In this document: piece after piece, positions 43,713-51,725 of the stretch
How positions within the stretch are numbered: position 1 is the stretch's first letter
How the letters are laid out: each line of letters begins with the position of its first letter
Assembly (NCBI GenBank): GCA_017623215.1
Contig: JAGAPO010000070.1
Location: forward strand, 1 to 61,976
Length of the DNA: 61,976 nt
Reading direction: 5' to 3'
From: Lachnospiraceae bacterium
Lineage (GTDB): Bacteria; Bacillota; Clostridia; Lachnospirales; Lachnospiraceae
Position numbers and translations under genes: made by a program
Notes under the pieces: generated by a model
The model's database searches: none
What the model was told of the DNA's origin: nothing
What the model saw: the letters and a program-made list of their open reading frames with translations, nothing else

Positions 43713-44879
43713 ATGGATGAATCAAAAGCAAACGACACAGCCAGCGGGCAGGCGCCCGGACAGACCGGAATGGCGCATACCGCTGTTATGATCCGCGCGG
43801 CGCTTCCCTACCTGAGTCCGGAACTGAATCGGCCTCTCAGTTTACTTGCAAAAGGAATGGATTTTTTGGCATCGGCAAAGGGCTTCCGCCTGAGTGACGC
43901 CCTGACCGCGTTCAGCTTCCGGGATGGGGACAATCCGATAACGGATATGAACGGCCTTCTTGGAGAACTAAAAAAGGTCGCTCTTCCTTCCGAGCTGAAT
44001 ATTCTCAATATGCTGTCAGCCCTGCTGAATGTCCGCAAATTCTACGATATGTATCAGTCGATGGCCCCGCTGCTTGCCGGATTGAACGGAATGGACGGAT
44101 TCGGGACGGATTCGGCATCTTCCGCGGCTTCCTCTCCCTTTTCCTCCGGCCTGTTCTCCGATCCGACTTCCCTGCTCCGGTTTACCGAACTGTTCCAGAT
44201 GTTCTCCGGAGGCGGAATGAACGGAGCCGGAATGAATCTGTTTGGAATGAACGGAGCGGGAATGGACAGTTCCGAAACGGACGGTTCCGGAATGAACGGT
44301 TCCGGAATGAACGGTTCCGGAATGAACGATGTCAGCAGAAATAATTCCGGTGCAGCTCCTTCCGGGACAGACTCTCCTGAGCATGCAGATTTTTCTTCCG
44401 GTTCCGGCCATGATTCTTCCGCCGCGGATTTCACAGACTCCACTCCCTCTCAGAATAATAACGCTCCCCCGGATTCCTCCATGTTCGACCTGTTATCCGC
44501 CCTGCTTCCGCCGGAGCAGCAAAGTACGTTTCAGCTTTTAAAGCAGTTCATGTCTCCTGGAATGAATTCCCCAAGCGACAGCCAGAACGCGGACACCGAA
44601 TCCTCTTCCAATAATGCCGGATCCGCTGGAGCCGGCTATGCTTCCGACGGCAATGCCGCATCCGAGGCACATCCACACTACACTCCCGATACCCTTCCCT
44701 TTCCCATACCATCCGATCTGGAAGCCTGTCAGGTACCTTCCTATCCGGAAGTCGGCAGGCCTTCCGTAATCTACCGCGGAGGCCTTATCGATCCGACAGC
44801 AAATCAAATTCTCTTAACGGATGCCGATCTTCCGGATGATACCGCTTCCTGTGATGTCCGCAGCCAAAATATCGCGTAA
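43713..44879 (+). CDS. Hypothetical protein with Met/Gly/Asn-rich repeats
   Basis: A 388-residue protein without signal or membrane segments. Residues about 20-125 form a helical, apparently conserved domain (AALPYLSPELNRPLSLLAKGMDFL, LNILNMLSALLNVRKFYDMYQSMAPLL). Then comes a low-complexity region with repeated GMNG/GSGMNG units and Ser/Asp-rich stretches, a short helical patch (MFDLLSALLPPEQQSTFQLLKQFM), and a structured end, EVGRPSVIYRGGLIDPTANQILL. The gene at 44975 follows in the same direction. Function unknown; the start is fixed by AAGGGGG. Confidence 0.78.
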   Translation: MDESKANDTASGQAPGQTGMAHTAVMIRAALPYLSPELNRPLSLLAKGMDFLASAKGFRLSDALTAFSFRDGDNPITDMNGLLGELKKVALPSELNILNMLSALLNVRKFYDMYQSMAPLLAGLNGMDGFGTDSASSAASSPFSSGLFSDPTSLLRFTELFQMFSGGGMNGAGMNLFGMNGAGMDSSETDGSGMNGSGMNGSGMNDVSRNNSGAAPSGTDSPEHADFSSGSGHDSSAADFTDSTPSQNNNAPPDSSMFDLLSALLPPEQQSTFQLLKQFMSPGMNSPSDSQNADTESSSNNAGSAGAGYASDGNAASEAHPHYTPDTLPFPIPSDLEACQVPSYPEVGRPSVIYRGGLIDPTANQILLTDADLPDDTASCDVRSQNIA

Positions 44880-44974
44880 CGCCTATCCCCTATTCACACT
44901 CGAGCTTACTTGAGTCGGCAAACTTTACGCCTGGCGCCCAAATTCGCGGGTTGCCGGCAGGAACGGAGGTTATT

Positions 44975-45268
44975 ATGAGCAATAACTGGCAGGACGATCC
45001 GAGACTGAAAAATCTTGATCCCCGTAAACTTTTAATCTTAAATGAGCTTGCCTCGGAAGCCTCAGGCGTCTCCCTGGACAAAGCGCTCCCCATCCTTTTA
45101 AAAGCCAACGCCCGCCTGAAGGCGCTCGGCCTTACCTTTACCAAGCAGGAAAGTGAATTGATGTTCGATATTCTGACCAAGGATCTGTCTCCTCAGGAAA
45201 AGCTGAAGCTTGATGCCCTGAGAAAGAGCCCCCTCTTTTCCGGACATCCGAATGCCAAGAAACCCTGA
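44975..45268 (+). CDS. Small conserved hypothetical protein
   Basis: A 97-residue soluble, mostly helical protein (MSNNWQDDPRLKNLDPRKLL, then ALPILLKANARLKALGLTFTKQESELMFDIL and LSPQEKLKLDALRK). The pattern is one I associate with small Lachnospiraceae proteins, but no function is known to me. Start 44975 follows GGAGG at 6 nt. It lies 95 nt after the Met/Gly/Asn-rich gene, and the two may work together. A strong terminator follows. Confidence 0.8.
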   Translation: MSNNWQDDPRLKNLDPRKLLILNELASEASGVSLDKALPILLKANARLKALGLTFTKQESELMFDILTKDLSPQEKLKLDALRKSPLFSGHPNAKKP

Positions 45269-45301
45269 TATGCCTGAGAGTGACTGCCTTCTCGATAACC
45301 G

Positions 45302-45315
45302 ACATGCCGGAGCGT
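45302..45315. repeat. Dispersed intergenic 14-mer, copy 2
   Basis: Second exact copy of ACATGCCGGAGCGT (see 8243-8256), here between a gene end and its terminator. Confidence 0.5.
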
Positions 45316-45340
45316 GTCGCACGCATGCAGCTTAAAAGAA

Positions 45341-45404
45341 ACGGAGCTCCGCTCAGCTTTCGGTGATTGTCTCACCATCCCGCCGAGCAGAGCTCCGTCT
45401 TTTT
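45341..45404. terminator. Bidirectional terminator between convergent units
   Basis: ACGGAGCTC (45341-45349) pairs with GAGCTCCGT (45390-45398), followed by CTTTTTG on the plus strand and TTTCTTTT on the minus strand. Additional pairing inside the loop is possible. It separates the 44975 gene from lgt. Confidence 0.85.
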
Positions 45405-45440
45405 GTTCTGCTGCAGTATAGCATTTACAGCAGATATCAT

Positions 45441-46379
45441 TTATTCTGATTTTTCTTCTTCGGACTTCGTCTCCGGATCGTCTGCCTTTTCCGTCTCCTT
45501 TGCAGCTTCTTCGGAACCCTCAGACTCTTCTTCCGCACCAGACTCTTCGGAACCCTCAGACTCTTCTTCCGCCTCGTCTTCGTTCTCCTCATCCTCATCA
45601 GAAGCTTCTTCCGCGACTTGCGCCGGCTCTGCGTCCGGACGCCTTCCAAAAATCACATATAAGATCACTCCGGCCGCGACAATGAAGAGCGATATGAACT
45701 GAGAGGTCGAAAGGAATCCCACTTCTCCTCTCGGATCATCTCTCAGGAACTCAATCAGGAAGCGGCCGATTCCGTACAGAATCATATACATACTTCCGAC
45801 TCTTCCGTCCTTTTTATTCCGCTTCGCCATGGCGAAGAGAATTCCTGCGATGATAAAGTTCCCGATACTCGAAATAATCTGAGTCGGTAATAATTTTACA
45901 TGATTCGGTGCGAAATCCGAATGAGTAAATACAATTCCAAAGATCGAATTCGTCTCTTTTCCGTAACAGCATCCCGCAAGGAAGCAGCCGATTCGTCCAA
46001 ATCCCTGCGCCAGAGCGACAACCGGAAGGACCAGATCAAAATACTTCAGGAACTTAAGCTTCTTAACCTTACAGTAAATCATACCGGCAAGAACTCCTCC
46101 GATAACTCCGCCGTATACGACAAAGCCCGATAATATCGAGCCCAAGGAGACTTCTCCCGAAATAATTCCCGGCAGCTCCACCAGCACAAACAACAGCTTC
46201 GCCCCGATAAATCCTCCGGGAACCGCAATCAGCGCAATATCCAGCACCGCGTCTTCGCTTAAGCCAAGCTTCTTCGCTCTCCTTAACGTAACAAGAAGCG
46301 CCACAATAATACCAATTCCAATCATAAGACCATATCCGTGCACGGTAAACGGTCCTATTGAAAATAAATCATTATACAT
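45441..46379 (-). CDS. lgt: Prolipoprotein diacylglyceryl transferase with acidic C-terminal tail
   Basis: A 312-residue integral membrane enzyme with about seven helices that attaches diacylglycerol to the lipobox cysteine of prolipoproteins. The Lgt signature is GFGRIGCFLAGCCYG, and the DDPRGEVGFLSTSQ segment near the end of the core is typical. After about residue 255 an unusual tail of about 55 residues is nearly all Glu, Asp, Ser and Ala. A 27-bp direct repeat there (45510-45536 and 45546-45572) encodes EEESEGSEE-type units. Start 46379 follows GGGAG at 5 nt. Lipoprotein substrates in this window include the TPR and DUF4349 proteins. Confidence 0.93.
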   Translation of the reverse strand: MYNDLFSIGPFTVHGYGLMIGIGIIVALLVTLRRAKKLGLSEDAVLDIALIAVPGGFIGAKLLFVLVELPGIISGEVSLGSILSGFVVYGGVIGGVLAGMIYCKVKKLKFLKYFDLVLPVVALAQGFGRIGCFLAGCCYGKETNSIFGIVFTHSDFAPNHVKLLPTQIISSIGNFIIAGILFAMAKRNKKDGRVGSMYMILYGIGRFLIEFLRDDPRGEVGFLSTSQFISLFIVAAGVILYVIFGRRPDAEPAQVAEEASDEDEENEDEAEEESEGSEESGAEEESEGSEEAAKETEKADDPETKSEEEKSE

Positions 46380-46544
46380 TATATCTCCCATGCCTTTCCC
46401 AATGTAAGAATTCCCGGTCTCCCGGCCGTTCATTCCTCTATTAAGATATATCATGCCTGAATCGGAATGTCAAATAAAACCCGCTTCCGTCACAAAGAAA
46501 TCACAAATGCATATACTATAGTAACCCCGCTTTATGGATCTTGT

Positions 46545-47177
46545 ATGGATACTCTTTTGAATTTCTTAAGCCGCTACGGCCTTGCGGCCATGTTCCTTAT
46601 TATCCTGCTCGAATACGCCTGCTTCCCGGTCTCAAGCGAGATTGTACTCCCGTTCTCCGGTGCGGTCGCCTCCCTGCAGTCCATTCCTTTTTACGTGATT
46701 CTGCCGGCAAGCATTGCGGCAGGACTCCTCGGCACCTCAATCTGCTATTTTGCAGGACGCTTCGGCGGAAATGCCCTGTTAGCCCGCCTGTGCCGGAAAT
46801 TTCCAAAGATGCAAAAAGGGCTTGACGCTTCCCGTGAAAAATTCGAAAAATACGGCGCGTTCGCAGTCTGCATCGGCCGCCTGATTCCGATTTGCCGCAC
46901 CTACATAGCCTTTTTTGCAGGAACGGCCTGCCAGCCTCCGGCCATCTTCTTCGGAGCTTCTGCTATCGGAATCACAATCTGGAACACTGTCCTGATTGGA
47001 GTTGGATATCTGCTCCGCGAAAACTGGTCCGAGGCGGCGGCCGCCTACACCAAGTATAAAGATATTCTAATCCCTGCTCTTTTGATTCTGCTGCTCATCC
47101 TGTTCGCGTTTAAAAAAGGGGGCTTCAGGAAATCACAAAAGTCACGGCCCTCCATGCCCTCGGATTCGACCCTGTAA
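46545..47177 (+). CDS. DedA-family membrane protein
   Basis: A 210-residue polytopic protein with four to five hydrophobic segments and the DedA core (EYACFPVSSEIVLPFSGA, FAGRFGGNAL, FGAFAVCIGRLIPICRTYIAFFAGTA-like region). DedA proteins are proposed lipid transporters or flippases needed for envelope homeostasis. I chose start 46545 because a TATACT-like -10 lies between it and the earlier Met at 46467, though the ribosome binding site is weak. Its 3' end overlaps the convergent zinc-ribbon gene. Confidence 0.85.
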   Translation: MDTLLNFLSRYGLAAMFLIILLEYACFPVSSEIVLPFSGAVASLQSIPFYVILPASIAAGLLGTSICYFAGRFGGNALLARLCRKFPKMQKGLDASREKFEKYGAFAVCIGRLIPICRTYIAFFAGTACQPPAIFFGASAIGITIWNTVLIGVGYLLRENWSEAAAAYTKYKDILIPALLILLLILFAFKKGGFRKSQKSRPSMPSDSTL

Positions 47178-47358
47178 AGGGTTCCGCATTCGGGCATATG
47201 TAACTCACAATCACACTCCCCCGGCATTGCGCTGGGGGGGTACCGTAATAAGAATGCTTTTCAAAATAGTTCGGTTTTCTGACGTAGGATTTGCAGTTCG
47301 GGCAAACCTTTCCCTCTCCCATCTCCCGGTCACAGATCGGACAAAGCTTAACTTTCAT
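47125..47358 (-). CDS. Small zinc-ribbon protein, likely frameshifted at a C7 tract
   Basis: A 77-residue frame starting MKVKLCPICDREMGEGKVCPNCKSYV, a clear treble-clef-like CxxC...CxxC ribbon. After residue 41 the coding strand has seven C (47234-47240 on the plus strand as G). In the given frame the rest looks random. With one extra C the frame reads PSAMPGECDCELHMPEC, which adds Cys/His ligands. So the annotated C-terminus is probably wrong, by sequencing error or slippage. Start 47358 is just after GGCGGA. It precedes no partner directly; pyrF lies upstream in the same direction. Confidence 0.55.
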   Translation of the reverse strand: MKVKLCPICDREMGEGKVCPNCKSYVRKPNYFEKHSYYGTPPAQCRGSVIVSYICPNAEPFTGSNPRAWRAVTFVIS

Positions 47359-47409
47359 ATCCGCCACCCTTTCGCACCTTGCCGGAGCCCTGTATTCTCA
47401 TGTCCGGCC

Positions 47410-48336
47410 TTATTTAGCCCCGAGCGCTCCCATAATCTCTTCTCTCCGATCAATCACAGCCTGTCTGGAAGCCTCTGCGAAGTTCTCTGCGCCATATTTC
47501 GCATACTTCTCCTGCTTGTAAGCCGCGATAATTCCGCGGGAGGAGTTCACAATCGCGCCAAGTCCATCCGCATTGAAATAGTGTACAAGGTCTGCTGCCT
47601 TTCCGCCCTGCGCACCGTAGCCCGGTACCAGAATGAAGGACTTCGGCATCACTTTACGAAGTACCTTGCCCATCTCCGGATAAGTAGCTCCGACAACCGC
47701 TCCGATGTAGCTGTAGGAATCGCCCATGCATTCCTCGCCCCACTCGGCAACCTTGCTTCCAACCAGCTCATACAGAGGCTTTCCGTCAATCAGCTGATCC
47801 TGGAACTCACCGCTGGAAGGATTCGAGGTCTTAACCAGAATGAACAGACCCTTCTTCTCTTCCTTACATACCTCAAGGAACGGCTTGATTCCGTCCGAAC
47901 CAAGGTACGGATTCACCGTTGCGAAATCCTCATTAAAGCCATAATAGGACTTCGAACCAACCGTTACTTTTCCAAGATGTCCGACCGCATATGCTGCGGA
48001 AGTCGATCCGATATCGCCTCTTTTTACATCGCCGATTACGACCAGTCCCTTTTCCTTACAGTAATCAACCGTCTTCTTAAACGCGATCATGCCCGGAATT
48101 CCGAACTGCTCATACATTGCAATCTGCGGCTTTACGGCCGGAATCAGCTCCCATACCGCATCCACGATTGCCTTATTGAACTGCCAGATCGCCTCGGCGG
48201 CACCTTCCAGCGTCTCACCGTACTGCTCGAACGCAGCCGCCTTTACCTGCTCCGGCACATAGCCCAGCATCGGGTCAAGTCCTACCACGATGGGTGCCCC
48301 TGTCTTAATAATCTTGTCACATAACTTGTTAATCAT
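47410..48336 (-). CDS. pyrF: Orotidine 5'-phosphate decarboxylase (type 2)
   Basis: A 308-residue OMP decarboxylase that makes UMP from OMP. It is the longer type, with APIVVGLDPML near the N-terminus, KPQIAMYEQFG, the catalytic GDVKRGDIGSTSAAYA, VKTSNPSSGEFQD and FILVPGYGAQGG. Start 48336 follows GGAGG at 8 nt. It is 45 nt downstream of pyrC, so the two form a pyrimidine operon. Confidence 0.95.
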   Translation of the reverse strand: MINKLCDKIIKTGAPIVVGLDPMLGYVPEQVKAAAFEQYGETLEGAAEAIWQFNKAIVDAVWELIPAVKPQIAMYEQFGIPGMIAFKKTVDYCKEKGLVVIGDVKRGDIGSTSAAYAVGHLGKVTVGSKSYYGFNEDFATVNPYLGSDGIKPFLEVCKEEKKGLFILVKTSNPSSGEFQDQLIDGKPLYELVGSKVAEWGEECMGDSYSYIGAVVGATYPEMGKVLRKVMPKSFILVPGYGAQGGKAADLVHYFNADGLGAIVNSSRGIIAAYKQEKYAKYGAENFAEASRQAVIDRREEIMGALGAK

Positions 48337-48380
48337 GATCCTGTCCTCCATAATCTATTATATTATATTTTCTCATGAAC

Positions 48381-49673
48381 CTACCTGTCTCCAGCCAGAT
48401 ACACCGTCTTTCCATCCACCATCGTGCGCAGAACCTTTCCCGTTACCCTCTTCCCTGCAAACGGAGTATTCTTTCCCTTAGATAAGAAGGTCTCCGGATC
48501 GATGACATACTTCCTGGTCGGATCCGCAATTACGATATCCGCCGCTTTTCCAACCCCAAGGCAGCCTCTGTCAATTCCGAGAATCTTAGCCGGATTATAA
48601 CTCATCTTCTCCACCATCTGCATCGGCGTCAGGTATCCTTCCTTCACCAGCGCGGTCATCGTCAGCGCGAACGCCGTCTCGGAACCGACGATTCCGAACG
48701 GAGACTTTAACATCGAGCCGTTATTCTCTTCCGCGCTGTGCGGCGCGTGATCCGTAGAAATAACATCTATGATGTTCTCTTTCAGCCCCATCTTCAAGGC
48801 CTCAACATCCTCTTTGCTTCTCAGAGGCGGATTCATCTTAAAATTACCGTCATCCCCCGTAATATCATCCTCGCTCATCGCGAAATGGTGCGGGCAGACC
48901 TCACCGGTTACGGAAAGGCCCTCCTCCTTTGCAAGCTTAATGAATTTCACACTGTCCTTCGTCGAGCAGTGGCACAGGTGCAGGGTAACACCGGTCTCCT
49001 TCGCAAGCAAAATGTCTCTTGCCGCAATGACGTCCTCAACCGCGTTCGTGATTCCCGGAAGTCCAAGCTCCTCGGCCTTCTTTCCTGCATTCATGACTCC
49101 TCCTGCGACCATCGGCTTATCCTCGCAGTGAGCAAAGATACGAAGTCCGGCCTCTTTTGCCTGCTTCATCGCCGTCCGGTACAGATCCGCGTTCATCACG
49201 GACTTGCCATCCTCACTGAGCGCGAGCGCTCCTGCCTCGGCCATTCCCTTAATATCCGTAAGCTCCTGCCCCATCTGCCCCTTCGTAATCGCGCCAATCG
49301 GAAATACATGAATCGGCGAATCCTTCTCCGCCTTCATCTTCACGTATTCAATCATAAAGGGCGAATCCGTGGACGGCTTCGTATTCGGCATCGGGCAGAC
49401 TGCGGTATACCCTCCTGCCGCTGCCGCTGCCGTTCCGGTCTTAATCGTCTCTTTATACTCAAATCCCGGCTCTCTTAAGTGTACATGCAAGTCGATAAAT
49501 CCCGGCATGACATAATTGCCCTCGGCATCAATAATCTCATCTGCCTCGCACTCGCTGATAAAGGGCTCCACACGCGTTACAATTCCCCCATCGATCAGCA
49601 GATCATATCTGCCCTCTCTGCTGCTGCCCGGATCCAGGAGGTATCCGTTCTTAATCAATGTTGCCACTTTCAT
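48381..49673 (-). CDS. pyrC: Dihydroorotase
   Basis: A 430-residue class I dihydroorotase that cyclises carbamoyl-aspartate. Metal ligands appear in DLHVHLREPG, the HCEDK and LHLCHCS histidines, and STDHAPH. The GVGKAADIVIADP motif at the end is typical for the amidohydrolase family. Start 49673 follows AGGTGG. No PyrR-type attenuator is visible in the short upstream gap. Confidence 0.95.
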   Translation of the reverse strand: MKVATLIKNGYLLDPGSSREGRYDLLIDGGIVTRVEPFISECEADEIIDAEGNYVMPGFIDLHVHLREPGFEYKETIKTGTAAAAAGGYTAVCPMPNTKPSTDSPFMIEYVKMKAEKDSPIHVFPIGAITKGQMGQELTDIKGMAEAGALALSEDGKSVMNADLYRTAMKQAKEAGLRIFAHCEDKPMVAGGVMNAGKKAEELGLPGITNAVEDVIAARDILLAKETGVTLHLCHCSTKDSVKFIKLAKEEGLSVTGEVCPHHFAMSEDDITGDDGNFKMNPPLRSKEDVEALKMGLKENIIDVISTDHAPHSAEENNGSMLKSPFGIVGSETAFALTMTALVKEGYLTPMQMVEKMSYNPAKILGIDRGCLGVGKAADIVIADPTRKYVIDPETFLSKGKNTPFAGKRVTGKVLRTMVDGKTVYLAGDR

Positions 49674-49738
49674 TCCACCTTTCTATCTATAGATTCCATA
49701 TTAACCTGTCTTTCAGATTTCTATCCGTAAAGGGACTT

Positions 49739-49762
49739 CCCGGGCGGATTCATACGTCCGGG
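49739..49762 (-). terminator. Hairpin after the DUF362 gene
   Basis: CCCGGACG/CGCCCGGG stem (one G-T pair) with an 8-nt loop, 10 nt after the DUF362 stop on the minus strand. The T-tract is weak. Confidence 0.55.
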
Positions 49763-49771
49763 AGCTTCACT

Positions 49772-50884
49772 TTATTTCACTTCTATCAGCTCATACTCCA
49801 TACTGCCGATTCCAAGCTTTTGTGCATGAACCAGCCCAACCTTCCAGTCCGTCGTCGGATGCATTGCATGCATATGATCGGATACCGTATGATGCTCTTC
49901 CTTCTCGGCAAGCACACTTCCGGCCATGACCGGCTGTGCGTTCACCGCGTCGGCACACGCCATGTCTAACGCAACCGGATCGAAGGATGCAAAGATTCCG
50001 ACATCCGGAACAACCGGAGCGTCATTCTCCGCATGGCAGTCGCAGCACGGTGAAATATCAATCACCAGGCTGATATGGAAATTCGGCCTGTCCTTCACCA
50101 CCGCGAGGCTGTACTCGGAAATCTTCTTTGTCAGAATATCGTTCGACGTATCCTCATCCGGTTCCACCGCGTCCGCCGGACATACTCCGATACAGCGTCC
50201 GCAGCCGACACATTTATTATGATCGATCGAAGCCTTTTTCTCCACAAATGAAATCGCGTCATGCGCGCAATTCTTCCGACAGGAACCGCAGGAGATACAA
50301 TTCTCCCTGCATACATGCGGCTTGCCGTCCGAGTGCATCTCCATCTTGCCCGCTCTCGAACCGCAGCCCATTCCGATATTCTTTAATGCACCGCCAATGC
50401 CGGTCGCCTCATGCATCTTAAAATGGGTCAGGCTGATGAATACGTCCGCGTCCATAACCGCACGTCCAATCTTCGCCTCTTTTACATACTCGCCGTCAAT
50501 CGGGACCAGCACCTCGTCCGTTCCCTTCAGACCGTCCCCGATGATGACATGGCACCCCGTTGCAAACGGATTATAGCCGTTCTCGTATGCCGAATCCAGA
50601 TGATCAATCGCATTCTTTCTCCGGCCGACATATAAGGTATTACAGTCCGTCAGGAACGGCTTTCCGCCCCGCTCCTTTACCATATCCGCGATCACCTTCG
50701 CATAATTCGGCCTTAAATACGCCAGATTGCCCGGCTCGCCAAAATGAATCTTGATCGCCGCGTATTTCTTCGAAAAATCAATCTCGTTAAAACCGGCCGT
50801 CTCAACCAGCCGTCTCAGCTTCATCAACAGATTCTCATGATGACTTGTCCTCATGGACGTAAAATATACTTTAGAACCACTCAT
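49772..50884 (-). CDS. DUF362 protein with two [4Fe-4S] ferredoxin motifs
   Basis: A 370-residue cytosolic iron-sulfur protein. The N-terminal DUF362 domain has VYFTSMRTSHHENLL and KIHFGEPGNLAYLRP; two cluster motifs follow, CISCGSCRKNC and CVGCGRCIGVC, and a C-terminal domain has SPCCDCHAENDAPVVPDVGIFASFDPVALD. The role of the family is unknown; electron transfer or metal-dependent redox chemistry is likely. Start 50884 follows GGAG at 7 nt; the 51-residue upstream extension overlaps truA. Confidence 0.88.
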   Translation of the reverse strand: MSGSKVYFTSMRTSHHENLLMKLRRLVETAGFNEIDFSKKYAAIKIHFGEPGNLAYLRPNYAKVIADMVKERGGKPFLTDCNTLYVGRRKNAIDHLDSAYENGYNPFATGCHVIIGDGLKGTDEVLVPIDGEYVKEAKIGRAVMDADVFISLTHFKMHEATGIGGALKNIGMGCGSRAGKMEMHSDGKPHVCRENCISCGSCRKNCAHDAISFVEKKASIDHNKCVGCGRCIGVCPADAVEPDEDTSNDILTKKISEYSLAVVKDRPNFHISLVIDISPCCDCHAENDAPVVPDVGIFASFDPVALDMACADAVNAQPVMAGSVLAEKEEHHTVSDHMHAMHPTTDWKVGLVHAQKLGIGSMEYELIEVK

Positions 50885-50981
50885 AATAATCTCCATTCCC
50901 GCCGGCTCCGCGGCTTCAGGCCGAAGGCCGACCTCACTGTATGAAAAGAGATGCTTCGCACATTCTTTCCTGCTTCCCCTT

Positions 50982-51725
50982 TTAGTAAATACACTCCGCC
51001 AGATACAGTCCCTTCGCCTCCGCCGTCTCTCCGGCAAGCTCCCGATCCTTGCTTTCGATAATCTCCTTTATCTTCTCCGGCTCCATATTGCCTCTACCGA
51101 CCTCGATCAGAGTTCCAACAAGAATCCTCACCATGTTCGGCCAGAAATCATCCCCCTTCACCGAAATCAGGACCTCTTTTTTATCCCCGTAGATATCAAT
51201 CTCAAAGATCTCCCTCTCGGTTGACTTCTTCATTCTCTTATTGTCCGAAAATGCCTTAAAATCATGCTTTCCGATACAATACGAAGCCGCCTTCTGCATC
51301 TTCTTCACATCCAGCCTGTCAAAGCAATAGTAGCTGTACTTGCGATCAAATACGGACTGCACCTCTCCGATACCGATCCGGTATTCATACCGAAATGCCT
51401 TTACATTAAAGGCTGCGTGAAAGCGCTCCGGAACCTCACTTACCTCTGTAACCGCAATGTCTCTCGGAAGAAAGCGGTTCAGATAATGCTTGATCTCATA
51501 AGGCTTCATCGGCGTATTTGTCTTAAAATTCGCAACCTGTGCGTAAGCATGTACACCGGCCTCCGTTCTTGCCGCACCGACAAGCTCAATCTTCTCCTGA
51601 TCCATTTTGCTAAGAACCTCTTCCAGCTTATCCTGCACTGTAACGCTTCCGGTTCTCGCAGGCTGCTTTTGCCAGCCGTCGTATCGGCCTCCGTCATATT
51701 CCACTACTAACTTAATATTTCTCAT
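50982..51725 (-). CDS. truA: tRNA pseudouridine synthase TruA with Glu at the catalytic Asp position
   Basis: A 247-residue TruA family protein; TruA makes pseudouridine at positions 38-40 of tRNA anticodon arms. The usual motif RTDAGVHA reads RTEAGVHA here, so the invariant catalytic Asp is Glu55 (codon GAG, 51561-51563). Other motifs are intact: YDGGRYDGWQKQP, FRYEYRI, FDFKAFSDN-like HDFKAFSDN and GDDFWPNMVRILVGTLIEVGRG. The change may abolish or slow catalysis. Its ATG overlaps the upstream amidase stop. Confidence 0.92.
   Translation of the reverse strand: MRNIKLVVEYDGGRYDGWQKQPARTGSVTVQDKLEEVLSKMDQEKIELVGAARTEAGVHAYAQVANFKTNTPMKPYEIKHYLNRFLPRDIAVTEVSEVPERFHAAFNVKAFRYEYRIGIGEVQSVFDRKYSYYCFDRLDVKKMQKAASYCIGKHDFKAFSDNKRMKKSTEREIFEIDIYGDKKEVLISVKGDDFWPNMVRILVGTLIEVGRGNMEPEKIKEIIESKDRELAGETAEAKGLYLAECIY

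Noticed and set aside
47227..48324. Plus-strand frame of 365 codons
   Set aside because: Complement of pyrF; no start signal and no motif.
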